Assembly: GCA_036346225.1 (NCBI GenBank)
Contig: JARFIW010001340.1
Span: forward strand, 1 to 64,000
Direction: 5' to 3'
Source of the DNA: Platerodrilus igneus
Taxonomy: Eukaryota; Arthropoda; Insecta; Coleoptera; Lycidae
DNA: 64,000 bases
A program made the translations under genes and the position numbers. The notes beneath the pieces are model-generated. The model was not told where the DNA came from, ran no database searches, and worked only from the letters and a program-made list of their open reading frames with translations. This document shows, piece by piece, positions 36,221 through 45,713 of the stretch. Position 1 is the stretch's first letter; each line of letters starts with the position of its first letter.

Positions 36221-36770
36221 GTTAAAGTTCGGGCCTTTGGAGCTGGTTTTTTAAAAACACTTTGACTTTAACAAATTTTTATTAGTTAAAATTTGGATAA
36301 CTTGTACATAATACTAAAATAATTATTGTACTAGTGAGTAGCTTGAACAACGAAGTATGGAGTTCGAAGACTGACTCGGTTGAGTAGCTCAAACAACAAA
36401 GTATGGAGTTTGAAGACTGACTGCCGGGCATTGAGCTCCCGGGCCTTTTATAATAACCTGCCCCTCACACGGCTGTGAGAACTTGCAGATCTCATGTCTG
36501 CGTTTCTCTTTAATTGTACACTTTACTACAATGCAACAACTTAATTCTAAGTAATTGCGGTCTGTTGACCGCCTGTGACCTGCCACCTGCAGTATCACTG
36601 CCCTCACGGATGCAAAGTTGCATTCCGTTCTCATGAACTGTCGATAACCTTTCTGGGTTATCCTTGTGTTACAATGTTGCATTGAACTTATACTTTTACT
36701 TAATAATTTCTAATAATTCATATTAGATTCAATACATCAATATATATAGGTAATTGGGGGATACATAACT
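36220..36770 (-). repeat. Gypsy-1 5' LTR
   Basis: 551 bp. On the minus strand it starts AGTTATGTATCCCC and ends ACTTTAACT, followed by the primer-binding site. It differs from the other LTR at about six positions. Confidence 0.95.
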
Positions 36771-36774
36771 CGCG

Positions 36775-37516
36775 TGCAATTTTAAAACAATTGAAAAGTG
36801 CTTGCAACGTAGGTCGAAAACGTCACTATGAATCGATGCTGCTAAATCTGAAATGTAATCAGATTGTTTCTAATGCAAAAAGCAAGCGTGATAGGGCGAC
36901 CAGAGGGGCAGGTATTAGTAAAAAGAATGGATCCGGCGATAATACTAGTACGAAGGACGACGAGGGTTATGCGAACGACGTCGAAGTCGACGATCCTGCT
37001 GAAAATTTCGATAGATTAACATCAAAGAAGAATGTCAAAAGACGTAGAACGTCGAACAATATCGTGTGGGTCGATTTGAAATTGGCTTTCGCCCGCAGGA
37101 TACGTTCGAGTGCTGTGGTCAATTTATATCACATAGATCCCATGCAATTTTTAGAAGATGCATTCGCCCTAATAGAGCGACGTTTGAGAAAATGTTTAAG
37201 AAAATTCGGCTCTCTTAAAATTAATTTCGTGTTTAACGGTGAATACGTAAAGCCTAACGGATCAACATCATCATCTTCAGAAGCCGTGGATACATCGTTA
37301 TCGTCATCATCGTCATCGCTCAGACATTTTACTACTAAAAATTATAAAATTTTAAAAATTGAAGACTTTCAAACTCAAGTTAAACCCGAAGCCATTCAGG
37401 AATTGAACAATAAACTGGGCGAATATACCGAAAAGCAAAGCGGGTTAGCTCTTTCGAGAATATTAAATTTAGGCGTCAATATAAATCATGCAGGAATATA
37501 TAGTAGGCATTCTTAA
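36775..37516 (+). pseudogene. PolB N-terminal-domain-like protein, main part
   Basis: Together with 27783-27835 this encodes about 265 residues. After a basic linker (RRRTSNN) it aligns in pattern with the N-terminal domain of PolB-3 and PolB-1: FARRIRSSAVVNLYHIDPMQF, LKINFVFNGEY, LRHFTTKNYKI and LSRILNLGVNIN, against RIQTAQIINVAHKDL, LKINVVLACDF, TRYFSTPNSL and LSEILFLNVNIN. It stops at 37516 without exonuclease or polymerase domains. It is therefore a free-standing copy of that domain at the opposite end of the element from PolB, or a truncated second polymerase. A terminal-protein role is conceivable but unproven. Serine runs are at residues about 170-200. Confidence 0.7.
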
Positions 37517-37590
37517 GGAAGGGGGGTAAGAAAATTGTCTACGAGATGATATGTTTTATTTTTAATCATATACGTTTGTAATATAGAAGA

Positions 37591-37863
37591 ATGTTGACGG
37601 TAGAGGATCTTACGAAATTACCGCTCGAGTATATCGAGAGGCATGCAAGTAAAGACGTCGCCAGAAATTTCGATAAATTACCGGAATATTTGCAAAAACA
37701 ATTATGGATGCATCGTTATTGTTTAGCGCATGGCTTACAATCGTCGTCGCATGCAGATCAGATAGATGGACCTCCTCTGCAAATAAAATCGTGTCCTGAA
37801 TGCGCATGTTCTACCCCATATGTACGCGCACACACATCGCAGCCCTGCAATAAAAACCTTTGA
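37591..37863 (+). CDS. Unrecognised 90-residue protein with C-terminal Cys motif
   Basis: ATG at 37591. A helical N-terminal half (VEDLTKLPLEYIERHASKD, LPEYLQKQLWMHRYCLAHG) is followed by a small cysteine cluster (SCPECACSTPY) that might bind zinc. There is no match I know. It is the second plus-strand gene of the Polinton and is unbroken. It overlaps no neighbour. Confidence 0.5.
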   Translation: MLTVEDLTKLPLEYIERHASKDVARNFDKLPEYLQKQLWMHRYCLAHGLQSSSHADQIDGPPLQIKSCPECACSTPYVRAHTSQPCNKNL

Positions 37864-37975
37864 ATGCAATTAAAAATGCTCATTGTTCGAAATGATTCCT
37901 AAAGGACCGCCCGCAGCCGTCGCTGCATATCTCGCCTACTCTTTAATATGTAATAATTACCTATACATATTTAAA

Positions 37976-38550
37976 CCGAGCGTGCCCTCCTGGCAAAGAA
38001 ATCCGGTTCCGTAGATCCTCCGAATGCATTCGTATGTTTCGAGGTTGTTGAAAATAAAGACGTTTTGGCATTGTCGAAGTCTGAGTCGTCACAACAAATA
38101 AGATGCTCTCGCTCTAAAGATTGGAAACGTATGGAATTAATTACCATGCAGCTGCAACAGCAATGGCAGCAGCAACAGAACCATTCGGAAGAGGTTCCCT
38201 TATCGCAATCATCAGAGACGTCGTCGTCCTCGGTATCGAGAGACCTTTTAATTTATAAAAGTTATCTAGGAGGAGGACGCCTTCAACGACGAGAAATAGA
38301 AAACGTAGATGGATCCGGCGATGGCGAGGGCGGCAACGACTACGACGGCGTCGAATGGTTGAACAATGGATGCGCGGGCGATTGTGTCGAAGACGGAGTT
38401 GGCATTGATCCTTTTCTGATGTTTAAAATAAGATTTAAATATAATAGCAGTTTTACGGATACCGAATGGTACGTCATGCCACGGAATCATAAACGAATCG
38501 CATTCGAAAGAGAAAGAGAGAGCGAGAAAAAAAAAAGATCGAAAATTTGA
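37976..38550 (+). CDS. Unrecognised acidic/glutamine-rich protein
   Basis: The frame is open from 37976, but the first ATG is at about 38131. The upstream part (ALLAKKSGSVDPPNAFVCFE) looks coding, so the start may lie in a spliced leader or be damaged. It continues with MQLQQQWQQQQN, a serine-rich stretch, acidic glycine-rich DGSGDGEGGNDYDG and a basic end (ERERESEKKKRSKI) that could be a nuclear signal. The function is unknown. Confidence 0.45.
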
Positions 38551-38786
38551 TAGTTCAGATGGTGTATGGACGTATTTAGAACACATCGTACTTATGCAAT
38601 TAATAGGAGCGTGGGCATACTACATCTATTACAAATATAAAAATAAACTATGCGCGCATGAGCAACATCGTTTGCGCTCGAACGAAAACCTACGCATGCA
38701 AAATAATTTTCAGTTCTAACCGGGAGGTATCTTCGTTCAGAGTGTGTCTGTGCGCGTGAAATTTTGCACTTAATTAAATAGCAATT

Positions 38787-39053
38787 ATGGTGAAGTATAT
38801 TCAAGACGAAAATAATCATACAAACGATAGTGGTGACGACAGTCAAGTATTTTTAAATAACGATGATGATGACGTAATTTCGTCATCATCATCATCATCT
38901 ACGTGTGCAGTATCTGGATCGCCGCAAGTTTTCTCAGGTATTCATGTCTACAATAACGATCAGGTGATGGATCCCCTGATATGTAGCACCGAATACCAAT
39001 TGAATTCCTCCAAGGAGAATGCGCAATGGTGCGCTCACGGCCATACGATCTAA
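38787..39053 (+). CDS. Unrecognised acidic, serine-rich protein
   Basis: ATG at 38787. 88 residues with acidic repeats (NNDDDDV), a run of serines and a C-terminal KENAQWCAHGHTI. The TAA at 39051-39053 is in the same frame as the following gene, so the two could be one broken gene. Confidence 0.45.
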   Translation: MVKYIQDENNHTNDSGDDSQVFLNNDDDDVISSSSSSSTCAVSGSPQVFSGIHVYNNDQVMDPLICSTEYQLNSSKENAQWCAHGHTI

Positions 39054-39080
39054 GTGGGCTTAACCAAACGAAAGAGCAAT

Positions 39081-39908
39081 ATGGATTTTAGCCCTGTTAT
39101 CAGACTTATATGCCCCAACAGATTTTGTAAAGAAGGCGAATTGCAAATGGACGAAAACGAGTGGAAAGATTTGTCGTCTATCAATATCGAACATAAATTT
39201 AGAAAATTTTTTTCCAACCGCTCGGATACTGCCAAGGTTGCATCTGCAGGCGCTACCGCCGCCTCCGTAGTCGCAGACGTATGGTACTGGAGGCGTGAAA
39301 TGCATCAGACGATCGACGGATACTTGGAAGTGGAATTTAAAGACGAATACGAGTCTATTCATAGAGTTGAGGTGCAAAAAACTGCTGCGGCTCTCGCCGC
39401 ATTAGAATCAACAACAACAGGATCCGGATACAATGTTGCGCGAATTTCTCTCTCCCGCGAAGAATTTGCAAAAGTGTTTACTCTAGCGCCGCTTATAATG
39501 CTCAAATTAGAAATATTGAAAGGACAAGATTTTCAAGAGTTCTACGATAGAAATATAGAGTGCGTCGCCACTTGCCTTCCCGAAGAGTTCGGAGCTTACG
39601 CGTATAACAGGTGCAAGAGCAGCAGCGGCGACGGTGACGATGGAGGTGAAGGCGGGCCCCTCCCCGCGGATGCTGGACTTTATTCGAACATGCAGGATCA
39701 AATCTTATGTCGAGTCGAGATGATAAGCGAATACGTATTTGGAAATCCATCCCTAAGTACCCTAAACGTTCTTTACGATATCAACAGACTCGACTTATTA
39801 GAAATCACGCGCCATTTCCCTCACAAAATTGTCGATGACGTATTATGTTTATATCAAAAGAATTTAAATGTCGAAATGAAACCTTTGTATTTTAAAGATA
39901 GTTTATGA
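39081..39908 (+). CDS. Unrecognised Polinton protein, about 275 residues
   Basis: The open frame begins at 39054 directly after the previous stop, but the first ATG is 39081 (MDFSPVIRLICPNRFCKEGE). The body is globular-looking: an alanine-rich helix (VASAGATAASVVADVWYW), a WRREMHQTIDGYLEVEFKDE segment, FAKVFTLAPLIMLKLEILKG and an acidic glycine-rich loop (SGDGDDGGEGG). No stops. Not recognised. Its place just upstream of the capsid block suggests an element-specific structural or regulatory role, which is only positional inference. Confidence 0.5.
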   Translation: MDFSPVIRLICPNRFCKEGELQMDENEWKDLSSINIEHKFRKFFSNRSDTAKVASAGATAASVVADVWYWRREMHQTIDGYLEVEFKDEYESIHRVEVQKTAAALAALESTTTGSGYNVARISLSREEFAKVFTLAPLIMLKLEILKGQDFQEFYDRNIECVATCLPEEFGAYAYNRCKSSSGDGDDGGEGGPLPADAGLYSNMQDQILCRVEMISEYVFGNPSLSTLNVLYDINRLDLLEITRHFPHKIVDDVLCLYQKNLNVEMKPLYFKDSL

Positions 39909-39999
39909 TCCTTTTTTGTAAATAAAATTTATTCTGTATGCAGTTATTTTTTATATATATATTTAAATTGTTATGTTATTGCAGGAGAGATGTTAGTCA

Positions 40000-40914
40000 A
40001 TGTTGGTACACGGGGGTGAAGGGTTGTTTAACAACCTCTTAAATAAATTGCCCTTCAAACTTCACCTTCCTGGTCATAACTTCTGCGGTCCCGGAACCAG
40101 GCTGCAAGAGCGTTTAAACCGCGGAGACAAAGGTATTAATCCTCTAGACGAAGCGTGCAAGCAGCACGACATCGCGTATTCGCATCACAAAGACGTGGAG
40201 CGCAGGCACGAGGCCGACAAGGTCTTGCAAGAAGCGGCTTGGCGGCGAGTCAAGGCCAAAGATTCTAAGTGGTCCGAGAAGCTCGCAGCGTTGGGCGTAA
40301 CAGCTGCAATGAAAGCGAAACGCAAACTAGGAATGGGAATAGACAAGAAAATGGTTGTGAAACTGGATCGTCGACAGCGAGGACGACGACGACGACGACA
40401 AAAACGACGACGTCGAGTACGTCGATGCTCGGGTAAATTCAAAGACAATAACGGCAACGTCGGCAGAAAATGCTCCTTCAGAGGCGGTCTTATAAGTAAA
40501 ATATCTAAAGAAATCAGAAAACAAAGCATCAATAGTAAAGGACACGGAGATGCTTCGCATAATCGTCTCATTTCGAGCGCAATGAATGTCGCAAAAATTA
40601 TAGTCAACAGGATGGGAGGTCGTTCGAAAATTAAAGTACCGCGCATAATACCGGTGCCCAAGCGAGGGGGCTTATTGCCCTTGATTCCGATATTTGCGGG
40701 TCTTTCGGCGCTCGGAGCACTGGCCGGCGGAGCGTCGAGCGTTGCAAACGCCATCAATTCGGCCAAAAATGCAAAGTGGTATTTCGACGAGAACGCACGT
40801 CACAACAGAGCCATGGAAGAGAAAAAAGTCGGCAGCGGATTGTATTTAAAGCCTCACAAGAAAGGTAGTGCCTTGTACTTGAAACCTTATCCGGGGGATT
40901 CAAAAAACGAATGA
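40000..40914 (+). CDS. Minor-capsid-like protein with phospholipase A2 domain
   Basis: Residues 20-65 form a parvovirus-VP1/secreted-PLA2-like motif: LPGHNFCGPGT (calcium loop, residues 24-33) and LDEACKQHDIAY with the His56-Asp57 pair. Such domains cut phospholipids and in parvoviruses act on endosomal membranes during entry. A very basic region (RRQRGRRRRRQKRRRRVRR, about 125-145) suits DNA binding. Then comes a glycine/alanine-rich hydrophobic segment (about 225-250), and two GS-LYLKP repeats end the protein. The layout resembles adintovirus PLA2/pX-type proteins. No lesion is visible. TTATTGCAG just upstream may be a splice acceptor for a leader. The stop overlaps the protease start (ATGA). 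Confidence 0.85.
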   Translation: MLVHGGEGLFNNLLNKLPFKLHLPGHNFCGPGTRLQERLNRGDKGINPLDEACKQHDIAYSHHKDVERRHEADKVLQEAAWRRVKAKDSKWSEKLAALGVTAAMKAKRKLGMGIDKKMVVKLDRRQRGRRRRRQKRRRRVRRCSGKFKDNNGNVGRKCSFRGGLISKISKEIRKQSINSKGHGDASHNRLISSAMNVAKIIVNRMGGRSKIKVPRIIPVPKRGGLLPLIPIFAGLSALGALAGGASSVANAINSAKNAKWYFDENARHNRAMEEKKVGSGLYLKPHKKGSALYLKPYPGDSKNE

Positions 40915-41378
40915 CTTCGACGGTGTCGAGGAATGCTAAGCTCGCCACCACCACCACCACCACCACCACCCTTACACCTCCCATGCGCGCATTGACCGAT
41001 CTCGATCTGCATAAATATGCTAAAGGTGTTCCGTATTTTAGAGGCGTGTACATGCGAGACGAGTTGCCGCTAAAAAGACGCGACGGAAGCTTAGCACCGC
41101 CGTGGCGAAACGAAAGTGGCATTATAAATTTAGACGATGGATCCGGTCCGGGCACGCATTGGGTCGGTTATAAAAAAAGGGTCAATACGGTGATATACTT
41201 CGATAGTTTCGGAGACCTGAGGCCTCCCGAGGAAGTCTTAAGATATTTTCACGGTAGCGATATATATTATAACGTGGAAAGGGAGCAAGACTATAACACG
41301 ATCGTGTGTGGTCATTTAGTGTTGAAATTTTTACATAAAAGAACCATAGTGCCCTCGGAGCGCTACAGTCATGTCTAG
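40911..41378 (+). CDS. Adenain-type maturation protease
   Basis: 155 residues, open throughout. Conserved points: His83 in GTHWVGY, Asp98 in YFDSFG, Gln126 and Cys133 in YNTIVCGHLVLKFL. The seven-residue Gln-Cys spacing equals that of adenovirus protease (Gln115/Cys122), giving a C5-family His-Asp-Cys site. The role is cleavage of capsid and core precursors during maturation. A threonine/proline-rich N-terminal extension (about residues 12-25) is unusual. It starts on the ATGA overlap with the PLA2 gene; its last codons overlap the penton start. Confidence 0.88.
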   Translation: MTSTVSRNAKLATTTTTTTTLTPPMRALTDLDLHKYAKGVPYFRGVYMRDELPLKRRDGSLAPPWRNESGIINLDDGSGPGTHWVGYKKRVNTVIYFDSFGDLRPPEEVLRYFHGSDIYYNVEREQDYNTIVCGHLVLKFLHKRTIVPSERYSHV

Positions 41379-42117
41379 GACATTCACGATCTTCGGGTAT
41401 GGAAATACCATCAGCAGCGGTACGCTATACCCACCTGTGAGACTGAACAATGGCGGCACGTACACCTGCGGCTTGGTGGGTCTTTACACGTGCAACACCG
41501 TCCGAAATATTTACGAGGGAAATAATAAGTTCTATTACGATAAAGATAAAGAAATCACCATCGACGAGGGATGCTACGAAATAGACGAGCTAAACACGTT
41601 CCTGAGAAAAAAGATATTGGAGTCGGCTAAAGCCAACAAAGAAATTAATTCGTCCGTAACTTTGGACGACGACGGATTGGTTGACGGCTTGTTTTCTTGA
41701 AGAGCTAATAATAATACTCTAAAGTGCGAAATAAAATCGAAATACTCCGTAGACTTCACGAAGCGCGGCAACATCGGTCGAATGCTGGGATTTTATGATC
41801 GAATTTTAGAGGAAGGTCGTTCGCATACGTCCGATCGCGATGTGGAAATAATTTCGGTATTTAATATTTTCGTAGATACTAACATTACGACGGGAGCGTA
41901 CCGCAATAACCAACTTTGTCATAGCATTTACGAATTTGGCCTAACCGTGCCCCCAGGCTACAGCATAGAACAACAACCCAGCAATATAATTCGTTTCCCT
42001 CTGTGCGTGGACGAATTCGATAACATTACGTTGAGACTGGTGGATCATACGGGTGAAGCGGTTAATTTTTCGAAGGATACGTACCTTTGCGTTCGCCTAG
42101 AGCTTAGACGCGAATAA
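41371..42117 (+). pseudogene. Penton-base-like single-jelly-roll protein, one stop
   Basis: The N-terminal part (LYPPVRLNNGGTYTCGLVGL, NNKFYYDKDKEITIDEGCYE) and C-terminal part (VPPGYSIEQQPSNIIRFPL, FDNITLRLVDHTGEAVNF) are the two ends of the Polinton/adintovirus penton family. Both lie in one frame of 248 codons. The only break is TGA at 41698-41700. Pentons fill capsid vertices and anchor the fibre. The ATG overlaps the protease end by 8 nt (ATGTCTAG). Confidence 0.88.
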
Positions 42118-42139
42118 TAAAATTATTATTAAGTTAAAA

Positions 42140-42525
42140 ATGGGCGTCGTTTATGATGACGAGCGTCAGCAGCAGCAGCAGCATCATCAGCAGCAGCAGC
42201 AGCAGACGTTAGCCGCAGTCGTCAATAGACCTAAGAAAAAATCCGCGCGTTGGGCATTGTTATCGTCGTTGCTGCCGAAGTCTTCTTCTTCCTCAAAACA
42301 AACCTATATAAAACGCAAAAAACGTTCTCGAAATCTGCAGTCGCACGCAAATCATCGTTAGGCCATAACGAAATAAAAAGCGGAAGAGGTGTGAAAAAGC
42401 GACATCATATTAAAAAGAAGAAGAAGAAGAACCCCGCTCTTAGTCGCGCAGACGCAAATTTCTTAAAAGCGCTCGGCTACAAGCTTTTGAATACGAGAAA
42501 GAAAAAAAGTACTAGAAATGGCTAA
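42140..42525 (+). pseudogene. Small basic core-like protein, frameshifted
   Basis: The upstream frame (42140-42361) begins MGVVYDDERQQQQQHH with a glutamine tract. The downstream frame (ending 42525) is extremely basic (GVKKRHHIKKKKKKNPALS) and ends ADANFLKALGYKLLNTRK. The frames differ, with the best join between about 42250 and 42310, so one frameshift probably splits one gene. Charge and position suit a DNA-condensing or minor capsid protein. Its stop overlaps the major capsid start (ATGGCTAA). Confidence 0.55.
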
Positions 42526-43852
42526 ACGTGGCGGTAAAATACGTAGTGATTTTGGTAGTAGCACGAAAATGGTCGCAGATCACATCTCGTCGGTGATTAG
42601 TTCTCCTTTGAAGAAATTACGTTTCGACGAGGTGGCCAAATTAGACGTATTCAAAAGGCCTCGCTACGAAGAAACAATTTCGAAAGAAGATTATTATTCG
42701 TATTTACCCTTCACGGAAAACACAGACCACAGCGATAGAGTGATTATAGAAATCCAAAATTCCGATGCTATAACCGCAACCTACGACAGTTACATTAATA
42801 TTAAGGGAACGTTTTCGGTGAAAACCGAAGGTAAACCGTATACGATAACGAACAACGCAATATTATTCTTGTTCGATGAAATACAGTACAAAATGGGGAG
42901 CACGCATGTGGTTGACGTTTGTAAGCAGCCTGGTATAACGTGCACGATGAAGGGTCTCGCTTCGTATCACAAAAAATTCAACGGTTTAAGCAATAGCACC
43001 TGGGACCCTCGAGGAGATACAAACGCCGACATTTTTAAGAACGGACGCTTCTCGTGCAATCTGCCTCTAAAGCATATTTTTGGATTTTGCGAGGATTATA
43101 AGCGAGCCGTCGTAAACATGCCTCAATAGCTTGTTTTAATTAGATCCAAGAGCGACGTCAATTGTTACAAGAGCGACGAAAACGAGCTAACATTTAAAAT
43201 TACTAAAATATCGTGGGAGGTTCCGTATTTAAAGCTTAGCGATGAATCGATATTAAATATGTTCCATCATTTGCATAAAAATCCCAGAATTGTGGCTTAC
43301 TTTCGTCGCTAGGAGCTTCACGAGTTGCCGTCCTTTCCGTCTTCGAAAATTCACGTTTGGCGTATTAAGAATTCGAACGAATTAGAAAAACCTCGATGGA
43401 TTCTATTTACTCTTCAGCATGACAAGTATGATAATGCGAAGCAATCGGCAGCCCAGTTCGATCACAGTAATCTGACAAATTTAAAACTATACCTTAATTC
43501 CCAAGAATTTCCACTTCAAGATATGAATTCGGACTTTGCCAATAACGATTATTCGACCCCGTTCATGCACTATTCGAAATTTCCGGAAAACTATTATGCA
43601 GACGCGAGCAATTTGAGCTACGCTCTGCGTTGTTTGAACGACTATCAGCAATTTGGCAATTGTCCCGTGTTCGTGATCGATTGCAGTCGTCAAGAAGAAT
43701 CTATTAAAAATTCGGCCGTTGATATACGTCTCGAAATCGAATCCAGCAACATTTTCGATCAAACCACTAAAGCATACTGCTTAATTTTGCACAACTCTAT
43801 ATTCGAATACGATCCGTTTACGGAAATCGTTACGCGTCATATTAGCGAATAA
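42518..43852 (+). pseudogene. Major capsid protein (double jelly roll), two stops
   Basis: One frame of 444 codons resembles the Polinton hexon family: YYSYLPFTENTDHSDRVIIE, YDSYINIKGTF, NAILFLFDEIQYKMG, KHIFGFCEDYKRAV, then PRWILFTLQHDKYDNA, QFDHSNLTNLKLYLNSQEFP and the conserved YALRCLNDYQQFG with VFVIDCSRQEE. It is broken by TAG at 43127-43129 and TAG at 43310-43312, the latter where the family commonly has Trp. Otherwise intact. It would form the icosahedral shell trimers. The start lies on an 8-nt overlap with the core-like gene; the ATPase follows 5 nt after the stop. Confidence 0.88.
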
Positions 43853-43857
43853 TAGAC

Positions 43858-44576
43858 ATGAAGGTTATTAAACAGAAACAATCTCTACCGGTTGCAAATA
43901 TGGATCTAACGGTCGAACAGGATGATCCTTATTCCTATTTTGGAACGCGCAAAAAGCACGGTGAACTCTTACCGGCCAGCATAACATGCATCGTATGCGG
44001 TCCTTCTGCGTGCGGTAAAACAAACCTGATTTTGAGTTTGTTACTGGCACCCAACGGATTGGAATTTGAAAACGTTTACATTTACTCCAAGTCGCTATTT
44101 CAGCCCAAATACGATTTTTTGAGTCGAGTTTTGAGACCGATCAAGGGACTAGGCTATTACGAATTTAGCGAAAATTCCGAAATAATTTCACCGCAAGATG
44201 CTAAGAGTAATTCGATTTTCATTTTCGACGACATTCAATGTCACGAGCAAAACGCGATTCGTCAATATTTTTCAATGAGCCGTCATAAGAATATAGACAC
44301 GTTCTACCTCAGCCAATCGTATGCGAGAATACCGAAGCATCTTATTCGCGACAATACAAATTTAATTATAGTTTTTTCGCAAGACGAAATGAACTTAAGA
44401 CATATCTATTCGGAGCACATTAATACCGACATGAGCTTCGAAGATTTCAAAAAGATGTGCCGTCTAGCGTGGGAAAAAAGGACGGCGATAGCAATAAAGC
44501 AGGATACGGATTCTTAGTGGTAGACAAAGAAAAAGCCATAAACGAGGACCGCTACCGTAAAGGATTCGATCATTAG
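43858..44576 (+). pseudogene. A32-like (FtsK/HerA) packaging ATPase, 3' frameshift
   Basis: Walker A GPSACGKT (residues 48-55), SKSLFQPKYDFLSRVL (about 78-92), Walker B NSIFIFDDI (about 118-126) and SMSRHKNIDTFYLSQSYARI define the genome-packaging ATPase of Polintons. The open frame ends at 44517. The normal family ending (VVDKEKAINEDRYRKGFDH) lies in another frame up to 44576. A single-base loss near 44508 explains this, so only the last 20 residues are affected. It might retain ATPase activity. Confidence 0.9.
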
Positions 44577-44622
44577 ATATGTAATTAAAATCACGACGTT
44601 CGAGCGAACTTTCATCAACGCA

Positions 44623-45674
44623 ATGTCTGCGGCTGCGATGAGACGAGGACGACTACGACGACGTCACTCTACGAATTTAAATCGAGCTGTAGTGCAGGCC
44701 ACTAAAACGATAAGAAAAAAGTTTTTAGATTTTAAACGAGATCAAAATCGAGCTCAAATAAAATACGGAATGAAGCATGCTCAATTACTAGAACCGTTAA
44801 AATCGCTATCAAAATTCTCTGCAAGTAAAAATCCTAATTATATTCGACGTCAGAATGCGGAGCACGAATCTGATAATGTCGACGACGGTTCAGATGTCTT
44901 ACTTAAAAAGTATGCCGACATCCTGTCCAAAAGCGAGGATCCCAATATAGACGATACCGGAATCGGCAATCAATACGACGACCTTTCAAATAAATGGTCT
45001 ATGGGCAATTCAGAGTTAGCTATTGCAGACGACGGATCTACGATTAATATTAGAAATAAAAAATATCCTATTACGGAGGGCTTACTTCGATTGTTAACTT
45101 ATAAGAAAATCCCTTCGAATAAGAAAACGCCTGCTGGCAATCCTTCCGAGCTAGATGTAAAAAATTACATCGATATTTTAAAGAAAACCAATGCATATAA
45201 TAAACTGTATCGCAAAGATCTGACTAAAACGCCCAAATATAAAAATTATATCGTTCCGAATTTAACACCGTCGCCCGTGGCGACTACAATATCTACGCCT
45301 CCTCCGTCGCCGCATCATGCTTCGTCGTCGTCACCGTCGTCGTTGTCGTCAAGAGAGATGAATACAGCATCGGCGACTCCTACGATTCCCATGCAATTAC
45401 GATCCAAAATAACGAAGAAAAAGAAAGGTCTCGGTATGGATAATTTATCGAAAAAAGACAGCCATCGAGTAATATAAGCAGAATTTGGCGATACAAAAAA
45501 TTCGATAATTCTAATCATAAGATAGAATACGTTCATTGGGACTCGCCGGCCGAGCTGGTGAGCCGGCTTCGTTTGTTGATGGCTGAACGTTCGGCGGGCA
45601 ACAATAGCTCTCAGAATCAAAACGAATTTCTTTCTATTATATCCGAATTAAAGGAGGCGAAATTAATCGCCTAA
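44623..45674 (+). pseudogene. DUF8207-like Polinton protein, 3' frameshift
   Basis: An arginine-rich start (MRRGRLRRRHSTNL), a helix KAHAQLLEPLK-type repeat region, a middle block NKKYPITEGLLRLLTYKKIP and LDVKNYIDILKKTNAYNK, a proline/serine linker, then after an A-run frameshift near 45451 the conserved end IEYVHWDSPAELVSRLRLLM. This pattern is that of an insect protein family found beside Polinton ATPases; I use DUF8207 as the likely label. Function unknown; a virion or packaging role is inferred from position. Confidence 0.7.
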
Positions 45675-45713
45675 TAAAATATACACGTCCTATAGAATAG
45701 TCTCAGAAATAAA

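Larger units (their letters stand above)
27836..36770 (-). mobile_element. Gypsy-1: env-bearing Ty3/gypsy (errantivirus-type)
   Basis: An 8,935-bp element on the minus strand, inserted in the Polinton. LTRs of 551 and 550 bp differ at about six positions by eye, target duplication CGCG, LTR ends AGTTA...TAACT. In its own order it has LTR, tRNA-Ser-like primer site, gag, protease, RT, RNase H, integrase, env remnant, polypurine tract, LTR. All coding regions are damaged despite near-identical LTRs. Nearly equal LTRs and its nested position make it the youngest large insertion here. Confidence 0.96.

Noticed and set aside
36389..36682. Open frame of 97 residues in both gypsy-1 LTRs
   Set aside because: It lies within the LTR and is duplicated (28005-28298) only because the LTR is; no protein resemblance.
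40185..40766. Minus-strand frame of 193 residues across the PLA2 gene
   Set aside because: Shadow of the arginine-rich plus-strand gene; the plus frame has the catalytic motif.
41698..41700. Programmed stop readthrough in penton
   Set aside because: No readthrough context or downstream structure seen, and neighbouring genes also carry simple nonsense and frameshift lesions, so decay is the simpler explanation.
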